Assembly: GCA_002914845.1 (NCBI GenBank)
Contig: JXTC01000130.1
Coordinates: 717,467 to 781,466, forward strand
Source: Trema orientale
Taxonomy: Eukaryota > Streptophyta > Magnoliopsida > Rosales > Cannabaceae
Length of the DNA: 64,000 nucleotides
Reading direction: 5' to 3'
Shown: positions 12,395 to 21,345 of the stretch, piece after piece
Position numbering within the stretch: position 1 is the stretch's first letter
Layout: the number at the start of each line of letters is the position of its first letter
The notes under the pieces: generated by a model
The model's input: the letters and a program-made list of their open reading frames with translations, nothing else
Database searches by the model: none
Told to the model about the DNA's origin: nothing
Made by a program: the position numbers and the translations under genes

Positions 12395-13080
12395 GTCAAT
12401 TGGGTCTTGAATAGTGCAAGGATGGCTCATGAAAGGCCAAGGTATGGCCTTTTATAATTTTAGAGAAAAATGATATTTTTTGTTTTATTTTATATTCTAT
12501 TGTAAAATAAATAAACAAATAAAATTCGGTTTTTTTACAAGTATATTACCTAAAAATTGCATCTCTCTAATATATTATTTAAGAAAATGTAAATTTTTAT
12601 ATAAAATAAAATTTTTCATTGCATCGCTCTAATATATTATCTAAGAAAATGTAAAGTTTTATATAAAAATACAATTTTGAGAAAATTAGGCCCTCTACGC
12701 CTTTTTTAGAAAAGAATTAGAAAAATACGGTGGGTTCAGTTTTTTCTAGATTCAGTACCGCATTTTTTAGAAAAATGCTATTTTTCGAAATATTTTTAGA
12801 AAAATATTAGTTTTTAAAATAGTAACTAGTAACTGGTAACCAATTTTCGAGCACTAGTAACGAGTAACCAAAGGAATTTATAACTGGTAAGGGTAACTGA
12901 TAACCATTTTAAAATGGTAATTTTCTAAAAATATTTTAAAAAATAATTTTTCATTATAAAAAAACGGTACGAGAATTAGAAAAAAAAAATTAAGCCACTG
13001 TATTTTTGTAATTCTTTTTGGTTTTCATAGGTAGTGTTAGAAATCCTAAAATTTGTCCCTTAAAAAGAGGAAATTAGACC
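12395..13080 (+). repeat. Duplicated segment including foldback repeat copy 1
   Basis: From about 12395 the sequence GAATAGTGCAAGGATGGCTC and what follows is repeated in the same orientation from about 16550, over roughly 600 bp with many substitutions. The 3' part (about 12700-13070) is a foldback: AAAATAGTAACTAGTAACTG in the left half faces GGTAACTGATAACCATTTTA in the right half. TACGGT/ACCGCA words lie near its left outer end and ACGGTAC near its right. Related foldbacks lie at 15970-16400 and 16850-17290. No coding capacity. Confidence 0.65.
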
Positions 13081-13376
13081 CAGTGCCCCTTTTTGGGCGA
13101 GGCATTTCTAACCTATCCGTTTTTAAAAATTGAATAATATGTTACCCATTTTTTCAATTATGCTTCCAATTTTATCCTTGGGCCTTGGGCTTTTATACTC
13201 AACTCCGTTTCTTTCCCTCTTCAGCTCTTCCAAAAGACTCTCCATCTCCCTAATCATTTTTTGGCGTGCTTTCTCTCTCTTTCCTCTTCATCTCTATCTC
13301 CATGTCCATCGTTGGGTCTCTTTCTCGTTAATGACTATCTCTCTCCTTCTCTTCCCTCTTCATCTCCATCGTTGGG

Positions 13377-13411
<35 letters not shown>

Positions 13412-14130
13412 TTCTCTTTATATTTCAATAGTCGTCATCTTCTTTATTAGGTTGTAGCCATCATTTCTTCTCTGGTTCAGGTATTCTCGTCAAATCTTCA
13501 TTGGGTCTCTTCGTGATTTTCGTTTATTAGATTTATTTATGCATTAAATAAATCTAGCAATTTCAGCTAGAATATTAGTGCCACTAGTATTTCTTAATGT
13601 TTGTTGTTATTTTTTTTTTCTTTTTCTTTTGAAAAATACATAATGTTTCTTTTTGACAACTCTGACAATTTTGAGCACCTTTGTTGATTTGTTTATAATT
13701 TGGCACATTTGAAACCTTTTGCTGAAACTGTAAATGATTTGTTTATGATTCACTTTTGGTGAAATCATAAACGATCTGTTTACGTTTTTGGCACTTTTGA
13801 TGAAATTGTATACTATTTGTTTATAATTCAGTTCTTTTAAGCAATTTTAGGGAAAATTGAAAACCATTTGAGCACTTTTTGTCCCTAGTTGCTTTTTTCA
13901 GTCTGTTATTTGATTAACTTTTAATCTAATTAAAAAAATAAATGTTGTTAGCTCTAAGGGAAAGGGAAAGCATAATAAAAACAAGAAAGTAGTAGAGAAA
14001 TCAATTAAAAGAAAGGTAAATTAGTTTTTTTACGAATTAAACTAGTTGCTTACATTTTGATTTATTTACATAAATCTGAATAACTAGTTTTTTTTCAGTT
14101 AGTATGATCATTTCTTTATAATAAATATTG
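13081..14130. other. CT-rich and low-complexity interior of the composite element
   Basis: A CT-rich stretch with a (CT)n core lies near 13380-13420. The phrase CATCTCCATCGTTGGGTCTC occurs twice within 70 bp (near 13298 and 13360), a short tandem duplication. From about 13650 to 13880 a degenerate ~60-bp unit containing GATTTGTTTATGATTCA recurs. The region could be leader sequence of a former element gene, but no open frame can be assigned. Confidence 0.4.
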
Positions 14131-14654
14131 CTAATATAAACTTTTTATGAGAAATACTACTAAAAACAAATGTTGAATACTTTCTAAAATAATTGTAAAC
14201 CTTTTTGCAGGACGTTGAATTTGTTGTGCCAAAGGAAAATTGGCATGGTGGGTCATAAGTAAAACTAACATAGATTGTTTGACCATTATTAAAAATTTTC
14301 TAACAGAAAAACAACATATTCTTTTTTGCTTGACAGATGATCCCAGCTTATCTTCCATTTCAATTATAAGTGGGCAATTCTTGTACTCTTTTTTATTCTT
14401 GATCAAATACATATACACAACTAAATTATTATCATTTTCCACTATCATTCCTTTACTTGTTTCGATCTTTGCATCAAATGAAACTCTGAGGGAAATAGCA
14501 CATGGATTAAACTAAGATCTTTGTATATCTTCTCCTTCAATACCTCAAATTTAATGTCTTTTTGTACCAAAAAGTTCTTAACTTGATGATCTACGTATTT
14601 ATTTGTTACAGTCCATCTTTCATTATAAGCAATAAAAACTATAATTTTGTCCAT
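14131..14654 (-). pseudogene. MuDR-type transposase N-terminal remnant
   Basis: Reading leftwards from 14654, the minus strand encodes MDKIIVFIAYNERW, then NKYVDHQVKNFLV and LKEKIYKDL. A frame change near 14445 leads to VENDNNLVVYMYL and KNCPLIIEME. The order (hydrophobic-YNGxW start, a short helix ending in LxxxIxxxL, then a DDDVxxF-like segment and a TPLxxxxE-like strand) is the N-terminal layout of plant MuDR/MULE transposases as I know them. The DDE catalytic core and SWIM zinc finger are not visible downstream, so this is a truncated and frameshifted remnant. Similarity is inferred, not aligned. Confidence 0.5.
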
Positions 14655-14744
14655 ACCTATAATTGATATTAAACCAAAGAAGAATTTTATAAAATATTAA
14701 ACAACTGTCCTAAAAGTAAACTAATGCGATATTCCAAAATAAAG

Positions 14745-15370
14745 ACTTGCATAAATGTAAATAATTGATTTCATAACTACTAATAAACAACTTGCTCACA
14801 TTTAAACTTTAAAAGAACCTTAACTATTTACAACTAGTTTAACCTATAGATATACTTTATTTATAACTGTTTATAACTGGTTTAACCTATAGATATACTT
14901 TATCTATAACGAATTTCTATTTTTTCGCAATAAATGCAAACAACTAGTTTCAAGCTCTATTAGGTAGACATAAATGTAAGCAGTTGGTTTCGACACTAAT
15001 AATAAACAACTTGTTACCATCTAAGCTTAAAAAGAGACTAAATATTTACAACTGTTTTAATCTATAGATATGCTTTATCTATAACTAGTTTCTGTCTTTT
15101 TTTTTTTTCCCAATAAATGTAAACAACTAGTTTCAAGCTCTATTAGTCATACATAAATGTAAGCAGTTTGTTTCGAAACTAATAGTAAACAACTTGTTCA
15201 CGTCTAAGCTTAAAAAGAAACTAAATGTTTACAGTTGGTTTAATCTATATATATGTTATATCTATAACTAATTTCTATCTTCTTTTTCCAATAAATGTAA
15301 ACAAATAGTTTCAAGCTCTATTAGACAGAAGTTTCAAACATAAATGTAAATAATTAGTTTAAATTGTATC
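14745..15370 (+). repeat. Tandem repeat, ~175-bp period, about 3.5 copies
   Basis: The phrase AACTAGTTTCAAGCTCTATT recurs at about 14942, 15124 and (as AAATAGTTTCAAGCTC) 15303. Each is followed by CATAAATGTAAGCAG, CTAATAATAAACAACTTG and CTATAGATATGCTTTATC-type segments. A partial, more diverged copy precedes it from about 14745. The array lies just upstream of the transposase remnant on the strand that remnant uses. Confidence 0.75.
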
Positions 15371-15969
15371 TAAGTTTATGTATATATTAATTCTATCATT
15401 TATTCGTACACAAAATAAAATTTAGTCAATTGTAAAGTAACTGGTTGTTTACTTCCATAATAATATTGTAAACAATCGGAAAAAAAAATGTAAAAATATA
15501 TACGAAATAGTTCTTCATTAAAGCTACTCACTCTTTCTCTCTCTAAAGAAACAATGAAGAATAGACCGGTGCTAGAGAGCTTCAATGGAAGCACATCGAT
15601 CTTGCATTATTCTCCCATGGCTGTTTCAAGTCCGAGCTTCTCTGGCAAAAACATCTCAGTATTGTGTTTTTCTCGGTGAACGACTATGAAACCGACTCCA
15701 AGCCGAAAATGACGATAATGATTAGAGAGAGAGAGAAGAGAGAGTGCTACAACTTCCAGAGAGAGAGGAGAGCGAGTGCAGCGACTTTTAGAGAGAGAAA
15801 GAGTAGAGAGAGAAGGAGTACTGCAATTTTTAGACAAAGAAAGAAGAGCTGCGACTTGTGACTTCTAGAGAGAGAGAGGAGAAAGACGACTATGAAACGG
15901 AAAGAATTCACGTCTAATTTTAGGGGTAATCTGGGTAGTTTATAGATAAAAATGGATACGTATGGAAAG
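15371..15969. other. GA-rich interior segment, no assigned gene
   Basis: Contains many GAGAGAGA blocks (about 15724-15885) and gene-like but unassignable sequence around 15550-15700. Open frames on both strands here are low-complexity (Ser/Leu- or Arg/Glu-rich) and look like by-products of the GA repeats. Confidence 0.4.
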
Positions 15970-16400
15970 TTAATAATACAAGGGAAATTAGACATTATAC
16001 GGTAATTTAGAAAAAAATTTGAAAAATACGGTAGTTTAAGTTTTTTTAAAGCGCAGTACGGTTTTTATTAGATAAATACCAGTTTTTAAAAATTATTTAA
16101 AAAAATGTCATTTTTTAAAATAGTAACTAGTTTCTGGTAACCAATGGAAACTAGTAACTAGTAACCAAAGGTATTTATAACTGGTAACTAGTAACCAGTT
16201 ACAAGTTTCTTGAAACTAGTAACCAGTAACTATTTTAAAAAATGATATTTTTCTAAATATTTTTTTAAAAGTGATATTTTTCTAATAAAATCCGTATGAA
16301 AATTTGAAAAAAGCCTGAGTTCTGTATTTTTGTAATTATTTTAGTTTTTTATATGTAAAAGTGATAGAAACTCTTAATACAACGGGTAATTATGTTCTAT
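15970..16400. repeat. Foldback repeat copy 2
   Basis: Contains TACGGTAGTTTAAG, GCGCAGTACGGTTTTTAT, then AAAATAGTAACTAGTTTCTG on the left. The complementary order ACTAGTAACCAGTAACTATT, then TTTTTCTAATAAAATCCGTA lies on the right. It belongs to the same family as 12700-13070 and 16850-17290. The ~430 bp length and lack of coding sequence fit a foldback or MITE-type repeat. Confidence 0.6.
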
Positions 16401-16419
16401 TAGAGGAATTTGCCTAATT

Positions 16420-16525
16420 TCCCCTGTGGGTTCACCGGCCCATGTAAGGGCCTATAGGCACCATTGAGCCTGACATTGGTGTAAACGGGTCGGGCCTATT
16501 GTAGAGAGCGACCCAACCCTGTAGT
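16420..16525 (+). repeat. Direct repeat, partner at 20085-20190
   Basis: CGGCCCATGTAAGGGCCTAT, then TGACATTGGTGTAAACGGGT and CTATTGTAGAGAGCGACCCA recur at 20096-20180 with few changes and in the same orientation. Confidence 0.75.
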
Positions 16526-16539
16526 GTTGCCAGAACCTT

Positions 16540-17290
16540 TAAACGTGTCAATGGGGCCTTGAATAGTGCAAGGATGGCTCATGACAGACCTAGGCATGGC
16601 CTTTTATAATTTTATAGAAAAATAATACCTTTTGTTTCATTTTATATTTTATTGTAGATACAATATCAAAAAATAAATAAAAAAATAAATTTCACTTTTT
16701 TTTTGACAAGTATATTACCTAAAAATTGCATCTCTCTAATATATTATTTTAGAAAATGTAAATTTTAATATAAAAATAAAATTATACTCTCTAATATATT
16801 ATCTAAGAAAATATAAATTTTTACATAAAAATAAAATTTTGAGAAAATTAGCCCTCTACGCCCTTATTAGAAAAGAACTAAAAAAATATAGTAGGCTCAG
16901 TTTTTTTTTTTTTAAATTCAATACAGCATTTTTTTTAGAAAAATACTATTTTTTAATTTTTTTAGAAAAATGTCTTTTTTGAATTTTTTTAGAAAAGATC
17001 ATTTTTAAAATAGTAACTACTAAGAGTAACCAATTTTCAAGCACTAGCAACTAGTAACTAAATGAATTTATCACTTGTAATCAGTAACTAGTTTTTAGAA
17101 ATTGGTAATTAGTAACCATTTTTAAAATGGTATTTTTCTAAAAACTTTTAAAAAAGTGATTTTTTATTTCAAAAAAGTGGTACGGGAGATAGAAAAAAAT
17201 TTGACCTAATATATTTTTTTAAGAAAAAATGACACGGAGTACGGACTTTTTAAAAATAATGATAAAAATACGACTTAGCCCATGCAATTA
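16540..17290 (+). repeat. Duplicated segment including foldback repeat copy 3
   Basis: The second copy of the segment described at 12395. It starts at GTCAATGGGGCCTTGAATAG and carries the GCATGGCCTTTTATAATTTT block and the paired CTCTAATATATTATYTAAG phrases. Its foldback part (about 16850-17290) matches the other two copies and is flanked by ACGG-containing ends. Confidence 0.65.
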
Positions 17291-18019
17291 CTTTTCCGTA
17301 CAGCCCAAAAATATTTCCATTTTATACGGTCTAAACACCCAAGAAAGTTTTATTAAAAAGTCATATAAATAAACTAAATCAAAAGATTAGGCAAGAATAG
17401 GCCCACAACTTGGACTTTGGGTTCAAATCTCGTTATCCTCAATTTTTTCTACTTTATGTCATTTTCCTTTATTGATTCCTTTTGTTCATTTTTAAAAGCT
17501 TTTTTTTTTGTTGAACTTTATTACTCATTTTTTTTTTAATATTTGTCATTTTTAAAGATGTTTTTTCCACTTTCAAATTTTAACCCACCATTGAATTTCT
17601 ATGAGCTTTACTTTATCTTCTTTTCTTGTTCTTTGCTTTATTTATTTTTATTTTTCATTTTCTCTTTTTAAATTCATCTCTTTTTCTTTATTTTTTGTTT
17701 ATTTTTTTTTTGTATTCACGTTTTAAATTTCCTTTTTTTTTTTTTCACATTGAACCTTACTACCATTTTCTTTTTAGCCTTTGTTTTCTTTTTTTTTTCC
17801 TCCCGTTTTCAATCTACTATTTAAGTTTCTCTAGTTATCATTGTGGTTACCGAAAACCATTAACTAGAAATTATTTTTCCTAATTATTTCCAACTATTTG
17901 GTATAGTTGTCAGAATCCAATAGTTAATTAAGAAGTAGAAACTAGAAACCGAATTAGTTTCTAACCAATTTTGCTAAGATGGTTATCGATAGTAACTAAG
18001 GGGGAAAAAAGAGGAAAAA
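17291..18019. other. T-rich spacer before array B
   Basis: Long T-rich runs dominate (17450-17820). From 17830 the GTTACC/ACTAGAAAC words typical of the outer arms begin. No gene is seen. Confidence 0.45.
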
Positions 18020-18690
18020 AGAATGTCCTATATGTAAGCAAATCACAAGAAACCAAAAAGATTTTCTGGAAACCATTTTTTTTTTTAGCAGAATGCCTGT
18101 ATATAAGCAAATTACAGGAAACCAGTTTAGTTTATTTTTAGCAGAATGCCTTGTACATAAGTAAATCATAAGAAACCAAAATAGTTTATAGAAAACCAGT
18201 TTTAGTTTATGTGTAGCAGAATGTCCTATATATAAGTAAATCACAGGAAACCACAAAGGTTTCTAAGAAATTAGTTTGGTTTTCTTTTAGCAGAATGTCA
18301 TGTCTGTAAGTCACAGGAAATTACAAAGATTTCTAGGAAACTAATTTAGTTTCTTTTTAGCGAAATACTGTATATAAGTAAATCATAAGAAACCACAAAC
18401 GTTTTCTAAAAATCAGTTTGGTTTCCCCTTAGTGAAATGCCCTGTATATAAGTAAGTCACAAAAAACCACAAATATTTTCTGAAAATCAGTTTGGTTTCC
18501 TTTTAGTAAAATGCTATGTACATAAGGAAATCACAGGAAACCATAAATATTTCTTGGAAACTAGTTTGGTTTCCTTTTAGCAAAATCTTATATATAAGTA
18601 AATCAGAGGAAACTACAAAAGTTTCCTAAAAATTAATTTGATTTCCTTTTAGTAGAATGCCATGGATGTAAGTAAACCAATCTGGTTTCC
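18020..18690 (-). repeat. Tandem array B, ~9 copies, inverted relative to array A
   Basis: The core TAAGTAAATCACAGGAAACC (reverse complement of the array A core) recurs near 18037, 18106, 18159, 18234, 18307, 18376, 18451, 18524 and 18597, with TTTTAGCAGAATGYC between copies. Spacing is 53-75 bp. One further unit near 18836-18890 is in array A orientation. Confidence 0.85.
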
Positions 18691-19310
18691 ACTTGCAAAC
18701 AAATTTGATTTTTCTTTTTCTTTGTTATTCAAACATAATTTCTTTTTTATTCTTTTAAAAGTAAATATTTTTTTTTCTTTTTTTTTCTAAATTTGATTTT
18801 TACCTTTTTTATTTTAAAGATACATAAGATACATGAAAACCAAACTGGTTTCCTGAAAACGTTTGTGGTTTCCTGTAATTTATTTACATGCAGGAAAATT
18901 TTTGTTAATTTGATTACTAAAAACTAGAAACCTAATTATCTGGTTATTGAGAAATCAAATCGTTAATTATTTTTTTTTGAGGAAATAGTTATTAGCTTCT
19001 CTTGAAACCAAAAACCAAACAAAATTAGTTTCTATGAGTAACCAGAAACCACTCTAATAGTTGGTTACTAATTTGGTTAGTAACGAGAAACTAGTCTGGT
19101 TATTGAGAAACCAAACTGGTAATTTTTTTTTTTAAAATGGAACGGTTACTGACTACTATTGAGACCTAAAATCAAATTAGCTTCTAGTTAATTTGAAACC
19201 AATTTAGAAGTAATATTATTTTTTGAAACTAGAAACTAATTTTAGAAATTATTTTCTGAGAAATCAAATTGGTTACTACTAATAACAATATGCAAAAAAA
19301 CTATTAACCA
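18691..19310. repeat. Right outer arm with ACCAATTTGGTT-type words
   Basis: Words such as GAAACCAAACTGGTAAT and AAATTGGTTACTACTAATAA repeat here. They are the inverse of the words at 6865-7110, as expected for the outermost parts of long, degraded terminal inverted repeats. Confidence 0.5.
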
Positions 19311-19864
19311 GTAACAATAAGCTATAGTAATAAAAAAAAATGCTATTAGTAATATAACAGTTTCTTTGAAAATAAAAATCAAACAAAAAAGAAAGAAAAA
19401 AAAATATATTCTCCATATTTGTTAGAGATTACAAAGAAAAGAAATGGTGTCTCATGTCTCTAAGTGGGAAAAAAAGAAGTAGTTCTTTTTATTTATAAGA
19501 GGAGGAAGAACAAGGAAAAAATAATTTAAAATAAGAAATAAAAAATTACAGAAGAAACAATAAAATGAAGAAATAACCCAAAAAAAAAAAAAGAAAAGCT
19601 AAAAGAAAAATAAAAGAATTAAATAAAATAAAAGTGGAGCAAATAAACATGATAAATAATAAAACTAGTAAAAGAAAAAAAACAAAAAAAGAATAAAAGA
19701 AAAAGGGAAAAACAGAAAGGAAATAAAAAACTCAAAAAACTAAAATGTGAAACTATAGCAGTTTAAATGCTTGACTTAGGGAGAATGGCCTTATCTGGAG
19801 ACTAGACTAATGACTATTTCAATCAATTTTAGCAAAGCGCTCTTTATATAATGGTGCTTTATAA
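19311..19864. other. A-rich sequence, no gene seen
   Basis: A- and AAG-rich low-complexity sequence (19370-19740) without credible open frames. Confidence 0.45.
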
Positions 19865-20190
19865 AGATTGTCTTATTTACACAAAATGCCACCGCATCTT
19901 CCAGACCTAATATTTAGAAAAATAACACTTTAGGTCGTACAAAATTTTAATTCTTTTTTAGAGGCCGTATTTTTGGTATTCTTTTTGAAAAAATAGGTAA
20001 AAGTGTCCAAAACTCTTTTTTTTTTTTAATTCTTTTTTGGTTTTTATAGGCAAAAATGTTAGAAACCTTCAAAATTTCCCTCAAAAAGGGTTAACGGCCC
20101 ATTTAAGGGCCTATAGGCTAGTACTGAGCTTGACATTGGTGTAAATGGGTCGGGTCTATTGTAGAGAGCGACCCAGCTCTGTAGGTTCAC
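19865..20190 (+). repeat. Direct repeat copies of 7835-8000 and 16420-16525
   Basis: The first half repeats the GGTCGTAC...AGGTAAAAGTGTCCAAAAC block of 7835-8000. The second half repeats the GGGCCTATAGGC...GTAGAGAGCGACCCA block of 16420-16525. Between them TTTTTATAGG and GTTAGAAACC resemble the right flank of the foldback family. Confidence 0.65.
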
Positions 20191-20387
20191 TATTTTAAAA
20201 GGTCAGGTCATGACATCTCTAGCTCTTAACTCTTATTATTCTTAAATGTAGAAGAAATTATAGTGTGCATCATTTTTTATATTTCATTTTAATAGAGATT
20301 TTTTTTTTTTAATAGCTAAATGCTAAATAGATGACTTTACTTTAGATGTATATACTTATATACTAACTTCAACTTAGCACTGAAAAA

Positions 20388-20517
20388 TTTCCTGTATTGT
20401 GCCAACATAACCTATTTAAGTTGAAGATAAATGTGTTTATATTTAAGTTGGAGACAAAAATTTTCCGTATTGTGTCAATATAACCTATTGAAGTTGGAGA
20501 CAAATGTGTTTATATTT
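20388..20517 (+). repeat. Two-copy tandem repeat, ~73-bp period
   Basis: CCTGTATTGTGCCAACATAA and the following AAGTTGAAGATAAATGTG are repeated as CCGTATTGTGTCAATATAAC and AAGTTGGAGACAAATGTG. Confidence 0.7.
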
Positions 20518-20873
20518 GGCATGAATGATGTAATTTGCCTTTTTAGCCTATGTGCTAGACTTGTCACTTCAATTGGGCCAAAATTGGTCAATTTAGTTAA
20601 ACAACTCTTTAATTTTATTGTCATTCTATAAAAATTTTCTTAAATTATATAAATGTATCGAAAACAAACTATAAAATTATAGTAAACCTTTTCTACTTAG
20701 AGACGATAAAAAGAAAAGTAAAAACAAAAAATTTTAAAATACTACTAGATAGGAAAAATAATTAAAAATCATATAAAATAAAATGCAATATTTATGATGT
20801 GCTAATGTGCTATGCTAAGTTGCTCCAATGGATGTTCTAGGCATATCGTACCGTGCTCAACTATTGTGCTTAG

Positions 20874-20971
20874 TTTATAACTCGGCATGACCTATATAAT
20901 TAGATAGTATTAGTAACGGATCTTTATAACTCGGCATGACCTATATAATTAGATAGTATTAGTAACGGATC
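20874..20971 (+). repeat. Perfect 49-bp direct tandem duplication
   Basis: Two back-to-back 49-bp copies (20874-20922, 20923-20971) begin TTTATAACTCGGCATGACCT. They appear identical, so the duplication is recent. It lies about 375 bp upstream of the NUP88 start codon. Confidence 0.9.
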
Positions 20972-21345
20972 ACGTTCTAGCGCATTATACCATTTAATGC
21001 TTGAGTCATATTTTGTCGTGTCGTACCGTGTTGCTAATGAGCTGGCTCTTCATAGCTAAACTTTGAGCAGTAAAGTAAATCAGATTTGATACTTGACACT
21101 TGTCTCTCACCCATCTCAGTGATATACAACCATTTCGCCAAGAGCAAATGTAGACCATCAGATCCAATTCAGGTGTTTCCATCCGTCCGATTGAAGATTA
21201 GGAGTTCATTAAGCACTGAAAAGTAAGAAACGTCGTCGTTCGTATTGATTTATTTTCTTGATTTTTCGGAGAGTTTTTTTCCCGGTAAACAAAACCAGGG
21301 TTTAAGAGCTGGCTCCATAGCTGGAGAGCTCCACCGAGCTCGAAA

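Larger units (their letters stand above)
6860..19310. mobile_element. Degenerate Mutator-like (ULP-carrying MULE) composite
   Basis: I infer one large decayed DNA transposon from three observations. First, the outer arms (about 6860-7820 and 18020-19310) share the same sequence classes in inverted orientation: AACTAATAACCAATTT-type words outermost, then arrays of 60-75 bp units built on GGTTTCCTGTGATTTACTTA. Second, the interior contains a Ulp1-type protease remnant (9629-9847, +). Third, it contains a MuDR-type transposase N-terminal remnant (14131-14654, -). Mutator-like elements carrying Ulp1-type genes are known in plants (Kaonashi-type in Arabidopsis). Exact ends and a 9-11 bp target duplication were not found, and the interior has been enlarged by duplications and foldback repeats, so the extent is approximate. 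Alternatively these may be several overlapping insertions. Confidence 0.5.

Noticed and set aside
13130..13450. 106-codon plus-strand frame rich in Ser/Leu/Pro
   Set aside because: Encoded by CT repeats; no domain, and the frame arises from low complexity.
15607..15995. Open frames on both strands in the GA-rich block
   Set aside because: Low-complexity Ser/Leu or Arg/Glu products of GAGAGA repeats.
17420..17440. tRNA B-box-like GGGTTCAAATCTCG, possible SINE or tRNA
   Set aside because: No A box, no cloverleaf arms and no poly(A) or T-rich terminator at a suitable distance.
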